A stretch of DNA of 64,000 nucleotides from Cryptomeria japonica (Eukaryota > Streptophyta > Pinopsida > Cupressales > Cupressaceae): positions 157,901,954-157,965,953 of the forward strand of contig NC_081405.1 of assembly GCF_030272615.1 (NCBI RefSeq). The letters run 5' to 3'. Made by a program: the position numbers and the translations under genes. Of the stretch, positions 12,233-23,189 are shown one piece after another (the stretch's first letter is position 1; each line of letters begins with the position of its first letter). A model generated the notes under the pieces. That model was not told where the DNA came from. It ran no database searches and saw only the letters and a program-made list of their open reading frames with translations.

Positions 12233-12871
12233 CTAATCAAACTTTCCATTTCTGTCATCTCTGTGAACATAGCATCTACTTCCAAAGATTTTAAAATAAC
12301 TTACATTAGCTTTCTTGTCATACCGGATCTCATATGGTGTTTTCATAGTTCCTTTCTTCAGTTGAACTCGGTTCAGGGTGTAAACCGCAGTGCTGATTGC
12401 TTCTCTCCAAAATGTTTGAGGTTCCCTCTTTTCTATCATCAAGGTTCTGGCACAATCCACAATTGATCTATTTCTTCTCTTGGCTATCACATTTTGCTGA
12501 GGTGTTCTCGGTGCAGATACTTATCTTTTTATACCATGATCATTGCAAAATAAGTTAAATTCATCAGAAGTGAACTCTCCTCTTCTATCAGATCTAAAAC
12601 ATTTCAGTTGTCTTCTTGTTTCATTTTCAACTCTTGCCTTGTACCATTTAAACATTTGAAAAGATCTTGATTTTTCTTTTAAAAACATAACTGACATCAT
12701 CCTTGAGTAATCATCCACAAATAATATGAAATATTTATCACCATAATAACTTTGAACTTTCATCGGACCACAAAGATCAGTATGTACTAGATATAAAATT
12801 CCTTTAGAAGTGTAGGACTTACTTGTAAAGCTTGATCTTGTCATCTTACCCATCTGGCATCCTCGACACAT
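12233..12871 (-). mobile_element. Copia integrase
   Basis: Minus-strand segments read CRGCQMGKMTRSSF, VHTDLCGPM, YFILFVDDYSRM, then KKGTMKTPYEIRYDKK and FGSRCYVHRDD, the zinc-finger end, catalytic core and C-terminal parts of a copia integrase. The order gag-protease-integrase-RT is diagnostic of Ty1/copia. It is degraded. Confidence 0.88.
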
Positions 12872-12976
12872 AGCATTCTCAGGTTTTTCAAGACTCGGTA
12901 GACCTCTTACTCGGTGCTTCTTACTTATTTTGGTCAGATTATCAAAATTTACATGACAAAACCTTTTATGCCATAA

Positions 12977-14491
12977 CTAGGTATCATCTATCTTAGCATA
13001 AAGACACTTGTTCCGAGTTGAGTCAAGATGAAATGTGTTACCTTTTGTTTGTGTCCCAGTAGTAGCTAACTTTCCATGCTTGTCATGAACTTTGACAATT
13101 CCTTTCTGAAATTCTATTCGGTATCCTGTATTGTTTAGTTGTGCTACACTCACCAAATTGTATTTCAAACCTTCAACCCAGTATACATCATCACATTTAG
13201 CATTGTCAAGAAGTGTTATAGATCCTTTACCTTTCACCAGACATGGTGCATCATTACCAAATCTTACATAGCCTCCATCATAGTCTTCTAATTTAGTAAA
13301 CTTGTGTTTATCACCTGTCATATGATGTGAGCATCCACTGTCTATGATCCAAGAATCATTATTATTTATGTGAGATATTAGGGCTTTTTCTTCATACCTT
13401 TCTTCATCAGATCCATCTTTAATAGCCACATAAACAACTTCCTCTATATCAGTTTCATCAGATTTGTCATCGTTGGATTCCTCATCAGCTACTAGACATG
13501 TCTTTCTATCTCTCCTTCTGAAGTCTCGGTGTCCTTTGTATTGGTTGTCTTTCTGCCTGTTATCTCGGTATTCTCTCTTTTCACTAGATTCTTTGTCAGG
13601 GCAGTTAGAAGCCATATGTCCTATTTTATCACAATTGAAACATTTTAAAGGTAGCTTTCCTTTATAGTTACCTTTTCCTCTCGGTAACCTTCTAGCTAAT
13701 AATGCTTCAAACTCTTCTTGCTTCTTGATTTCCTCATACACTTTGTGCACTTCTTCCATGTTCTTGCGAAATCTCACACTTGCTCCACTGTGATTCCCTT
13801 CAGAGTACTTACTCATTCTATCATTGTAATCATCAGATTCACCAATATGAAAAGAATTGAATGTAGATTCTACTTTATTTACCGAAGACCCACTGTTATC
13901 AAAATTACTTAACTCAAATGCATGTAGCTTACCAATAGTAGCATCCAAAGAAACTGGCATGCTAGGTATAGACCTCAATTCATTGATTGCAGAGACTCGA
14001 ATAACATAAGCTAGTAGAAGGGTTCTCAACAACTTACTTGTTATATCCTTTTCTTCAATAGTTCCTCCTACTCCTTTAATTTGATTGACAATTTCCTTTA
14101 GCCTTGTACTGTATTGGGTTATGTTTTCACCTTCATTCATTCTCATGGATTCAAGTTGTCCTCTTAAACTATCTACTTTTGCTCTTTGAACATGTTCATC
14201 ACCGCCATGCACTGATATGAGCTTAGTCCACATTGCTTTTGCCTCATTACAACCTTCTAGGTCATTAAACTCCAAGTCGGTCAATGCTGATGTTATTTCA
14301 ATCATAGCTTGAATGTGTTCTTGCTTTGCCTTTATCTCTTCCAAGGTCATTGGATTGGAGCTTGGTGCAATGTAATCATTCTCCAAATAATATGTTGCAT
14401 ATTCTCCAATTCCTGATAAATGTAGCTTCATCCTTTTCTGCCATGTGGAGAAACTTGACTTGTTCAGCTTCGGTGCATCCCTTTTATACAT
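12977..14491 (-). mobile_element. Copia gag-protease
   Basis: 504 codons are open: a UBN2/gag-type domain (ITSALTDLEFNDLEGCNEAK, SLRGQLESMRMNEGENI), a CCHC zinc knuckle (CFNCDKIGHMASNC) and the retroviral-type protease motif WIIDSGCSHHMTGD. Its start lies about 60 bp from the primer site, as expected for the first frame of the element. Confidence 0.92.
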
Positions 14492-14555
14492 CTTCGAATC
14501 TTTGCCTCAAGTACCTTTAAACTTTTCTTCTGAAGTCCAAAGCTCTGATACCAAT

Positions 14556-16063
14556 TATAAGTTTTGATACTAAAAGTAAAGTACAGATGCCAATAGCTAA
14601 CAAGAAGGAAGGGGGGGGGGGTGAATCATACAAACTTAATCTTCCATAAAATCAACAGATTCAACCTCGATAACTTATACTTCAGCAATATAACCAAAAA
14701 CTGCTAAACATGCAAACTCATAAACACATAATCATCATAACACATATAACACTAGATTTAACGTGGAAACCCAAATAGGGAAAAACCACTATGGGATTTC
14801 AGACCCACTAAGAAATATACTCTTCTAGAGTATGCTCGATTAAAAGAAAATCTTGTTAAAGATTACAACACATTGCTAGATGTGACCCGGTTAAGGGATT
14901 TCCCTCAGATCTATTAGGATCTTCACTTTGTTAGAAGTGACCTTGTCAAAGGATTTTTAGAATGTCAACTTGCTAGAGGGTTTACAAATAAGACTGTTAC
15001 GTCCACTCGGTTAAAGAGATTTCCTGTCACTTACAAAATAACAGTAATAAAATATATCTGCAACTTCACATCTAAAATGCTAAAGCAGATTTCTATTTGC
15101 TCAAAACAATCTTGTCATAGGACTTATCTTGTCCCTCTGCTGGGCTCCCTGCTCTATTATTCAAACAGGTCTTCAAGCTTTTGTGCTCGGTAATCACTAT
15201 GTAGCATCCCTGTGCTTACACTTGCTCGCATACATTGTTCATCAACAATTTCTTATTTATAAACAATTCTAACCACTGAATCTCCTTGATCACATTTCCC
15301 ATGATCAATCTTAACCATCAGATCTTCAATCTTGACTAGGTTCAATGCATCCTTTGATCTGAAAACGTTTTACCTTGCCTAGGGACTTGCATTCCTTTCT
15401 TGGAACTTGCACAAGGTTATTGCGGTTCAATCTGCGTTGTAGATTTTCCTGCCGATCTTTCATTGCCATAGATCCTTTAACAAACTTCATGCGTGGCATA
15501 CCAATCATTTATACATCTCCAGCTCATCATTTTCCTTCATTAAATAATGCTTGTATTCATCCAATGCGCTCTGTCATAACTTGGTTGCAACTCGGCAAAT
15601 ACTAAACTTTACTCGGTAGACATTCCGCCTTCATTAACCGATATCGATAACCTTAGGGTTTACTGACTAGGTTCCTTAGGGTTTATCGACTAGGTTCTTT
15701 GCTCGGTAACATAGTATAGTATTAACCTTACAATCAACAACATATGTTGGATATCAAAACAATCTAAACATCATGATCTCATCATTGTCTAACTTGGTAA
15801 TAGTTGCCCATTGAATATCTTATTCCTCCTCCTTATCACATTCTTTCTGTGTCTTTTATCGACATCCTAATTCTCTTCAAATCAATCTTCTCAAGATATG
15901 GCAACATCATACTGAATCAGATAATCAATTCCTTGACATCAATGACAAAATAATGTTATTAAAATAGTTATCATCCTTCTTCAGTTATATCAATAATCTT
16001 CAACAACCTTCTCAATATCCTTACTGAATATCAACAATCTTTCTTTCTATTGAAATGCCAACA
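14556..16063 (-). repeat. Copia 5' LTR
   Basis: Right-hand copy of the 1.5-kb LTR; on the minus strand it starts TGTTGGCATTTC. The primer site follows it after two bases (14542-14553). A run of about 12 G residues occurs at 14610-14622, where the left copy has about 8. Confidence 0.92.
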
Positions 16064-16437
16064 AGAGTATCTCCTCTCATCCTTGACTTGGCTACCTTGA
16101 CTCTCTGGGCTTCAGTTATGCCTTCACATTCAAAATGGTTCTCCATGCCTTCTATCCATTCTAGGACTACTTTTGCCTCCATCTTACCAGTGAACAATGG
16201 CAATCCTTCCAGTGATTTGCCACTCAAGCCCTTCAATGCCTTCAAGAAAGGTTCTTGCTCTAGGATAGGATTAGGTTCAAGTATCTTTTCTATCTCTAAC
16301 ACTTCTTTACCCTTCCCTTCTACTCCTTCCACCTTTACCAACACTTCATCTGCCTTGGTTTCTACCTCTCCAAGCTTACTCTCCAATTCTAGCAACTTCT
16401 CCTTCAGGAGTCTATTCTCTTCCTCCTGATCATCCAC
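16064..16437 (-). mobile_element. Ty3/gypsy gag remnant, upstream part
   Basis: The minus-strand reading starts MDDQEEENRLLKEKLLELES (coiled coil), continues with PLFTGKMEAKVVLEWIEGME and ends with RMRGDTL at the copia LTR boundary. This is the N-terminal half of a gypsy gag protein; the other half is at 5327-5569. The copia element therefore landed inside this gag gene. Confidence 0.8.
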
Positions 16438-16538
16438 TTTCTATGCCAACTCTGCATTGATCACCATGTTTTTGTCTCCTATTGTTGTCTCCTACAAATT
16501 CCACTGAGGACATCTACTCACCTAGCCCAAATCTTATA

Positions 16539-16551
16539 GGCTTTGATACCA
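16539..16551 (-). other. Primer-binding site of the gypsy element
   Basis: On the minus strand it reads TGGTATCAAAGCC, a tRNA-Met-type primer site, three bases inside the LTR end at 16555 and about 100 bp upstream of the gag start. Confidence 0.75.
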
Positions 16552-16554
16552 ATT

Positions 16555-18178
16555 TGATGGGGTTCACCTAGTTTGCTCAACACTTCACCTAGTTGGTGTT
16601 GCTCAATTGCACCAACTCACCAGGCCTAGTTGCTCTCTAGACCTTCAAGTCCTTCTCATGCTCTTCTAGGGCTTGATTCTTGATCTCTCTAAGGTGTTTT
16701 GCTTCAAGTGTTTTGGCTAGGAACCCTACCAATTCACAGTGCTTCCCATGTACTCAATTATGGCTTCTTCACTTCAAGTTGTCAAAATGACCTCCTACCA
16801 TTGTGAGATGATGCAGAGGTGTGGAGGTGTCTTCATTCATGTTTTGGATGCATTTAGGGTCCATTTGAGGTTTTCCATCAATAGGTTTCTTATCGATTTC
16901 AAAATCTTGCATAGAAAAGGGATACAAGGAATTAGCCCAACTAGGCCTCCTAAAACCAGTTTTTTAGGGCTTGAGTGAAAACGGTCCAAAAGACCCCCAA
17001 AAAATTTTGGATTTCCTTCAATGGTTCATATAACCTCAAGTGATTTTTGTGGTTTTGGCTTCTTAACCCACCATTCAATGTGCTAACCCCAAAATGAGGG
17101 TTTTGGAGGGTTTCTAGGTCTTCTAGGTGGCAGTGACGGGTCAAGTTGGGATTTGTGCAACAAATGAAATTTTTGAAGGCTCCTCCTTGCATCAAAAAAT
17201 ATGTCCCAACTCCTTGGACCCCTTCAAAATATTAGAAAGTGATCTAACATCCACCTCTGCACTTGGCACTTCATTTTCACCTTATTTCCTCTAGCTGAGT
17301 TGCTCCTGGACTCGCCTAGAACAAGGTGACAGTCATGCTTAAACTCTTCTCTAGTACTTGCACTTGCATATGTACACTATACAGATGGTTTCCCTCCATG
17401 TCCCAACAAGCTGTGATGGAAAAACGTGTGGAACTCATGGAGCAACCATATTTACAAGAAAACTGCTATATACAAGCCAAAACTAGCTGTTTGAAAACTA
17501 AAGCAAGAAAACACTAATAAATAGTATCTAAAAAGCTCTAAATTGAACCAAAAACACAATAAAACACAAGAGAAACTCAATCCATTTCTGGATCAATGGA
17601 ATCAATCCATTTTCAATTACAAAATGAGTAAAATCAAGCTAAAACACTGCCAACTAGTCTGAAAATGAGTAGTTTCAGATTGTTAAGCTTGCAAAACACA
17701 TTCACCAACCTTGGTAACCATGAAAGAGAGGGTTCTTATAGCTTTCCCACTTGTGGAGTCATCCTAGGGCATTGAACAATCCCTAACTCCATCGCTAACC
17801 ATTTCAAGACAAAAAGTTGTCATGACAACTTTTTGCAACTTTGTAATTTTTGCACTTTTGGTCTTTCCAACCTATAAGACCTATTCCAAGTCATCACACA
17901 TGACTTTTAAAACTTTCCTATTACTAATTTAACCCTCCCTAATGCCTGTACCAAGTTTTGACACTTTTGACCATCAAAAAGGTCAATTACCTACTCAAAC
18001 TCACTATTTACACAAAAATGCAAACCTAAGAAGTATGATCACAACCTAGGCCTATATTGACTCAAAAGTCTAACTCTTGGACCCTCTTGGAGTCCTTATT
18101 CACTACTGACTTGGCTAGCGTTAGTACAAAACAAAATTGAAAACCTAGATAGTCTAAGTCCTAGGTGCTTCTGCACCA
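16555..18178 (-). repeat. Gypsy 5' LTR
   Basis: The LTR is bounded on the left by the primer site and on the right by ...GGTGCTTCTGCACCA (TGGTGCAGAAGCACC on the minus strand). It is about 1.6 kb and has no coding content. A second sequence with a similar end (GGTGCTCCTGCACCA) finishes at 33663, so the family has another copy in this window. Reading frames inside it are incidental. Confidence 0.65.
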
Positions 18179-18384
18179 TGTGGCCTATGTAATTCTTCAG
18201 ACTGTAATAAGAATTGTTCATACTGTTTACGGGTTATGTATTTTGTGATGTTATCAGTTGTTCTTTTTGTTATTTTTGGCATTGTGTTATCGTTTACCGA
18301 TATATCTTGCATGGTGTTTGTGTTAGGCTGCAAGGATGGGTTGTCCTTCATTGGATCTCCCTACCTTGACTGCATCAATAAGCC

Positions 18385-19480
18385 TTTGACTGTTCCGGAG
18401 AGACCTTGGGAGGACATAAGCAAATATTTCATACTTGGATTGCTTAGGACACAACTAGAGAAAATAATTCCATATTTGTGGTGGTAGATAGGTTCTCAAA
18501 GATGGCACATTTCATACCTTGTAAGAAGACAACAGATGCAGTACATATAGCTGACCTATTTTTCAAGGAAGTAGTGAGATTACATGGATTACCAAAGAGC
18601 ATTGTTTCTGACAGAGATACTAAGTTTGTTGGATATTTTCAGAGAACACTTTGGAAGAAGATGAAGATAGACTTGAAATTCAGTTCTACTTTTCACCTAA
18701 AGACTGATGGACAGACAAAGGTAGTGAATAGGAGTTTGGGAAACTTGTTGAGATGCCTAGTTGGAGAGAAGACTAGTTGGGACTTGATTCTTGCACAAGA
18801 AGAGTTTTCCTACAATAATTCAGTGAATGGGAGTACTAGAAGAACACCTTTTGAGATTGTTACCAGAGCACATCCTAGAGGTATATCAGAGTTGAGGGAT
18901 ACCAATAATGAAGATAAAAGGAGTGCATAAGCAGAGGAATTTGCAGAGCATATGAAGACAATGCATACTTGGGTTAAACAACATTTGGAAGACAGGAACA
19001 ACAAGTATAAGGAGAAAGAAGATAAGAAGAGGAGACATAAGGAATTTGAAGTTGACAATGAAGTGATGGTATATCTGAGAAAAGAGAGATTCCCAGTTGG
19101 AACCTATAATAAGTTGTAGATGAGGAAGTTTGGACCTTGTAAGATCTTGAAAAAATTCAGTTTTGGAAATGCATATGAAGTAGAGTGTTATCGGATAGTT
19201 TGGGTATTTCACCTATATTCAACATTGCAGATCTACATCAGTATCATGAGACAAAATCCAGTGAGAATATTGTAGCAGACTTCGAGAAGAAGATACCATA
19301 GAGTATACCAGAACAGGTTGAAGATATTTTGGACAGCAGGATTGGGCGTAGTACCTGGAGCAACCAATACAGAGAGTATCTTGTAAAGTGGAAAAGAAGA
19401 CCAATTGAAGATTCATCATGGATTTCTCAGGTAAAGGTAGATCGCCTTGGTTTTCCTTTGACCCCAGTAAAGTGAGGGAC
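18385..19480 (+). mobile_element. Ty3/gypsy chromovirus remnant: integrase and chromodomain
   Basis: The plus strand reads VVDRFSKMAHFIPCKKT, RLHGLPKSIVSDRDTKF and HLKTDGQTKVVNRSLG, the integrase core of a Ty3/gypsy chromovirus. At 19310-19430 a chromodomain-like segment (YREYLVKWKRRPIEDSSW) follows. The 5' parts (gag, protease, RT) are absent; the fragment starts just after the gypsy LTR at 18178. It is broken in several places and old. Confidence 0.82.
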
Positions 19481-19503
19481 TCACTTTTTCAACAACCTTA
19501 GAT

Positions 19504-20340
19504 GTCTGATGCAGGAGCATCCCTGGTTCATGGCAATCTTGCATCAACCAAAAAAACATTTTATTTCAGTTTGTTTCTTGTTTCAACATTTATTTTTGTG
19601 TTTCTTTGCATTTGCTCACCGGGTCTTGCAGAGCTGAGATTTGATTGTGGACTTGTTCATCTACCTTATCTTGTGTCTGCGGGACATTTGGATCTTTTTC
19701 TGACAAGTTATCGCTTTCAGAATTTGGGACAGTTTTTTGGCTTACAACACCATAACCGCTTGGACCTATTTCCTATTTGGTGGATCTTGCAGATTATTTT
19801 CATAGCTTGAGGAGCTTATGTTCGTTATTTCCAACGTTCCTTGGCATGTGGCTGACCTTCCTTTGGGTCCGCACTTCATTCTTTAGATTTTCCAGAGGGA
19901 TCTCTTTGGCAGAGGTCGACCTTGTTGTTTTACATGTTTCATTCTTGTTCATCGACATTTGTTCCATCTTGGGCTGACACAGATCATTCTTGATCATATA
20001 AATCAATTTAATTGAGCATTAGAATTCAGTGATTAGAACATAGAAGAATAATCCTAAGGTTAGGAGGTTCGAAGTTGGCTCGCATTCTTGCTTGAGCCCA
20101 AATGTTGCATAACACACATGTTTTGTGCTCATGCCTGTGAGCCGAATCTTGTGAGCCCACATGTTACCGAAAATTTGCAATTGATTTTCATGATATATAA
20201 TATAGTTTGTTTTTGCATTGCCTCCATCACATTGAGTTGTTTCTACTGTGTGACTCTTGCTGCACAGTCCAGATTGTTCTCTTTGAGGACCCTCCCCACC
20301 GTGACTGCACCAATTATGTTGAGTGAGGGAAACCTATAAC
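19504..20340 (+). repeat. Probable 3' LTR of the chromovirus remnant
   Basis: Directly after the chromodomain and a short purine-rich stretch (gtgagggactc) the sequence changes to TGATGCAGGAGCATCCC, a typical gypsy LTR start. The right edge, near 20340, is not defined by a visible target duplication. No partner LTR was found in the window. Confidence 0.5.
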
Positions 20341-20889
20341 TCTAGTAAAATTTGATTATATGACTAGACTCGTTAGGGTTTTTCTCTTTCCCTTCCAAAA
20401 TTTCATTAAAATTAAGATGCTCTAACTCACTATCCCCTACCCTAGAAAGGAAATTGTGAATCATTGTAGCATACGAGTAGTCCTAGTATTTGGATTTCAT
20501 TTTGTGTGGTTTAGATAATACCAAAATAATACAAGCTATGGTTTGTAGAAGATTTTGGTGAATTACAAGAAATAAAATTCTACATTGGTATGTGTAATAG
20601 CTAAATCTATAGGTTGGATTATGGGAAAACTTCACCCTTAGTACCTAGTAAGTGATAAGGTTTGAATTTATCAAGCAATTGTGTATGAAATTGCAATTAA
20701 TTTGAATGTGAAATTATTCTACCTACCTTCTAGCATAAGTTGTGATGAAAAAAAGTAGGATTTGTGGGTGCTTTTATGAAGAATTTAGTAGCAGAGGCAT
20801 GAACTTGATCAAGCAACAACACTTCAATCTTCATTTGAATGTTTGATAATTACAAATAATCTTGTTTTAAGACTTATATTTACTTCTAA

Positions 20890-21170
20890 AATTTTGATGT
20901 TTTATTGAACCCTATCAATGATTTAAAGGTATAACATTTACTTTAAAATGTGCCACCCATTAATGAAGCATGCCTTCTTTTCTCCTAACTATTGATGTTT
21001 TAACGAGTTTGCTAGCTTCACAACATAAATAGGCCCATTCATTCCCCACCCATATATTTGGCTATAACTTTGGTGTTTAGTGAACCCTATAGCTAACTTT
21101 AAAATGTGCCACCCATTCATGACTATTGAAGTTTTAATGAGTTTGCCCATTCATTCCCGATCACATTATA
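20890..21170. repeat. Diverged direct duplication downstream of AOS
   Basis: Segments around 20900-21040 and 21070-21160 share actttaaaatgtgccaccca, ttgatgttttaacgagtttg and cccattcattcc in the same order. This is a local duplication in the AOS 3' flank. Between 20340 and 20890 nothing is recognised. Confidence 0.55.
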
Positions 21171-21355
21171 TAGAAAGTTCTTCAATATGTAAAGTCCATC
21201 TAAAGCCCATTTCACCCACCCACATATTTGACTACAACATTTCACCCAGCCTTAAATTCAAAGGTTTTTTATCCATTAATATGTGAATATCAAAAAGCAG
21301 TCATCCCTGAGGTATACAAGAAGACTAGACACACATTCGTGACATTAACCACGTC

Positions 21356-21361
21356 TTTATT
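21356..21361 (-). terminator. AOS poly(A) signal
   Basis: AATAAA on the minus strand, about 100 bp downstream of the AOS stop codon. It sits between two copies of a roughly 30-bp direct repeat (aga(c/t)(t/c)agaca...acattaa; 21320-21350 and 21377-21407). Confidence 0.55.
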
Positions 21362-21457
21362 AAGTAGACGTTTACAGAAAGACCAGACAGACATGCGTAA
21401 CATTAAAGAGGGTAATGACAGCAATTAATGACATCAAAGAGACCGACAGACGGGGAA

Positions 21458-22882
21458 TTAAGAAGTGGCCTTCTGCAGCGAGGTAAAAACAACTGTAGTG
21501 GTCTTGGACGTGTCGATCTCGAAGGAGTCGTAATGAGCGAACAGATGCGCCACCAGCAGCCGTGATATCATCACCACGAAGTTCTTCCCCGCACACTGCT
21601 TATTATTCACCGTCGTCTCCTCAGTCTCCGGTCCATTCGACCACAGCACATATTTCAACAATTTCTCCCCTTCCTCTCCCATGAAACGTCGGGGAACAAA
21701 ATCCTCAGGATTGTCAAACACCTTGGGATCTCTGGTGGCAAAGGGCTGATACCCACCAAGCATCTCTCCCTTTTTCACCGCATATTTCCCATCATGCGAC
21801 TCCACCACCAAGTCCTCTTTCGCATGTGCGTACTGGAACGGCACGGGCGGATCGATCCTCAGCGTTTCATACACCGTCGACCGGACCAACGCCATGCTCT
21901 CCAGTGCTCTCATGTTCAATCCTCCGTTCTCTTTAATGGCAGCTCTTACTTCTTCTGCCAGATCTGCGTGCAGCTGCTTGCCCGCCGCCGCGAGGTGTTC
22001 TATGAGGCTCGGGAAAAAAACGAACATTCCTCCGAAGGTGTTGAAGCAGATGTTGAACACCAAATTATGACACGCCTCGTCACGCTTTAGGCCGAACTGC
22101 TGCTCCGCCGCGTCCAGCGCCTCTTTTCCATACGTCCAGAAGAAATTGTACACTTTGTTGTAATCCCCACGCACAAGCAGGGACGGCAGAGGGACCGCGT
22201 GGATGGTGACCTCCTCCAAGATCTTGGGAAGCACGCCAGTACTTGCAATGGGAGCGAGCTGAAGCCCAATCCACTTCTGAACATAAGTAGGCCCATTCGT
22301 TCCCAGACTGGCAGGCCCCGAATCTGCAGGATTTCTGTTCAGCACCGACCTACACAGAAAATTAAAACACATTTGCAAATTCTCGCTGGTAAATTCGGCC
22401 TTCCCGGAGTCGGTAAATTGTTTGTCAAGCTTAGCCCACAGCTCTCCCGTGGCCCGCTCGAACTCTGGAAACCATTTGGTTGCGTTGCTCTTGAGTACAT
22501 GGAAGCAGAAGTTCTTGAGCTTGGTGTGATTTTCTTCAGAAGTGTCCAAATACGAGAGCACCCGATAGCCTCCGGTAAAGCTTGTGCTGGGCATGTAGAC
22601 GCCAGTGAAGACGTCCTTCTTTTCCACTTTACTCACATCGAAGAGTATGGGAAAGCTCTTGGCGTCCAGAAGAATTATGACGCGAGGATCGGGAAACAAG
22701 GGCGGGCCTGGCGGCATATTCACTCTGAATACAGTGCTCTTATATTTCTCAATGCGCTTCTTGAAGAATGTATCTACACCTTCCGTCACGAAATAGTCGA
22801 ATCGATCTGCAATGGCTCCGAGGATAGGCAGGCCATAGCTTCCAGGGACCTCTTGTACTCCTTCATCGCTCGAAGAAGCCAT
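21458..22882 (-). CDS. AOS: Allene oxide synthase (CYP74), intronless
   Basis: Allene oxide synthase is a P450-fold enzyme that dehydrates fatty-acid hydroperoxides to allene oxides without oxygen or a reductase, the committed step of jasmonate synthesis when the substrate is 13-hydroperoxylinolenate. The 474-residue product has the CYP74 hallmarks: MPSTSFTGGYRVLSYLD in the first substrate-recognition region, CFNTFGG at 280-285 in the I-helix instead of the usual P450 Thr motif, ETLR at 339-342 in the K-helix, and the haem loop NKQCAGKNFVV with ligand Cys430. DVFTG keeps the Phe typical of AOS where hydroperoxide lyases have Leu. The start is the Met at 22882 (MASSSDEGVQEV): the frame is open to 22999, but those codons overlap the TATA box. 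That start leaves no obvious plastid transit peptide. CYP74A genes are commonly intronless. The frame is intact and more GC-rich than its surroundings. Confidence 0.93.
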   Translation of the reverse strand: MASSSDEGVQEVPGSYGLPILGAIADRFDYFVTEGVDTFFKKRIEKYKSTVFRVNMPPGPPLFPDPRVIILLDAKSFPILFDVSKVEKKDVFTGVYMPSTSFTGGYRVLSYLDTSEENHTKLKNFCFHVLKSNATKWFPEFERATGELWAKLDKQFTDSGKAEFTSENLQMCFNFLCRSVLNRNPADSGPASLGTNGPTYVQKWIGLQLAPIASTGVLPKILEEVTIHAVPLPSLLVRGDYNKVYNFFWTYGKEALDAAEQQFGLKRDEACHNLVFNICFNTFGGMFVFFPSLIEHLAAAGKQLHADLAEEVRAAIKENGGLNMRALESMALVRSTVYETLRIDPPVPFQYAHAKEDLVVESHDGKYAVKKGEMLGGYQPFATRDPKVFDNPEDFVPRRFMGEEGEKLLKYVLWSNGPETEETTVNNKQCAGKNFVVMISRLLVAHLFAHYDSFEIDTSKTTTVVFTSLQKATS

Positions 22883-22979
22883 GCTCAGCCTTCTCTCAAC
22901 TCTCAAATCAAACAATAACTTTGGGATCTGAAAGCTATTATTCGAAACCGGCTTGGGTAGATCGGAACAGCAATACACG

Positions 22980-22991
22980 TATTTATATAGC
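22980..22991 (-). promoter_or_regulatory. AOS TATA box
   Basis: The minus strand reads GCTATATAAATA, a canonical plant TATA box about 100 bp upstream of the AOS start at 22882. Transcription is expected to begin around 22950, giving a 5' leader of about 70 nt and excluding the upstream in-frame ATG at 22999. Confidence 0.8.
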
Positions 22992-23150
22992 TTTAACATT
23001 TGTTCGGGTTAAAAGTCTCGAAGGGTAGGTAACTCACAGATTCACCTCTACAGTCCATCAGTGAATTTCAATTGCCGACCACTGAACGGAAAATGATGTG
23101 TCAATCGTCCGAGTCTGTATGATTGAGAAAGGTGGGAAATAATATAAAAT

Positions 23151-23185
23151 TCACGGACGTCCCGAATGATGTCGATCTTCCGTGA
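23151..23185. promoter_or_regulatory. Inverted repeat with GGACGTCC core in the AOS upstream region
   Basis: TCACGGA (23151-23157) and TCCGTGA (23179-23185) form a 7-bp inverted repeat, and the left arm overlaps the palindrome GGACGTCC (23155-23162), an ACGT-core bZIP-type site. It lies about 170 bp upstream of the AOS TATA box. Function is inferred from position only. Confidence 0.4.
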
Positions 23186-23189
23186 TTTT

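Larger units (their letters stand above)
5570..16063 (-). mobile_element. Ty1/copia LTR retrotransposon, nested in a gypsy gag
   Basis: A full-span copia element on the minus strand. LTRs lie at 5570-7065 and 14556-16063, with a tRNA-Met-type primer site (TGGTATCAGAGC on the minus strand; 14542-14553) and a purine-rich tract beside the left LTR (about 7066-7080). Flanking 5-bp sequences AGAGC (5565-5569) and AGAGT (16064-16068) look like a slightly diverged target duplication. Parts in order along the minus strand: gag with a CCHC knuckle (CFNCDKIGHMASNC), protease (WIIDSGCSHHMTG), integrase, reverse transcriptase with FVDDI, and RNase H ending near ADIFTKPL. It is broken, with roughly half a dozen interruptions plus two LTR-type insertions. 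By eye the two LTRs differ by about 4% over their first 500 bp, suggesting an age of millions to tens of millions of years. Confidence 0.92.

Noticed and set aside
14542-14553. tRNA-Met-like sequence, also at 16539 and 60852
   Set aside because: Only 12-13 bases match; these are retrotransposon primer-binding sites, not tRNA genes. No tRNA or rRNA gene was seen in the window.
22199-22918. 239-codon plus-strand reading frame opposite AOS
   Set aside because: Antisense shadow of the GC-rich AOS coding sequence; no recognisable protein features.
22882-22999. Upstream in-frame start for AOS (MLKLYKYVYCC) that might encode a targeting peptide
   Set aside because: The codons for LYKY are the TATA box itself, so this ATG lies upstream of the expected transcript start. 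The next Met (MASSSDEG) fits the family.
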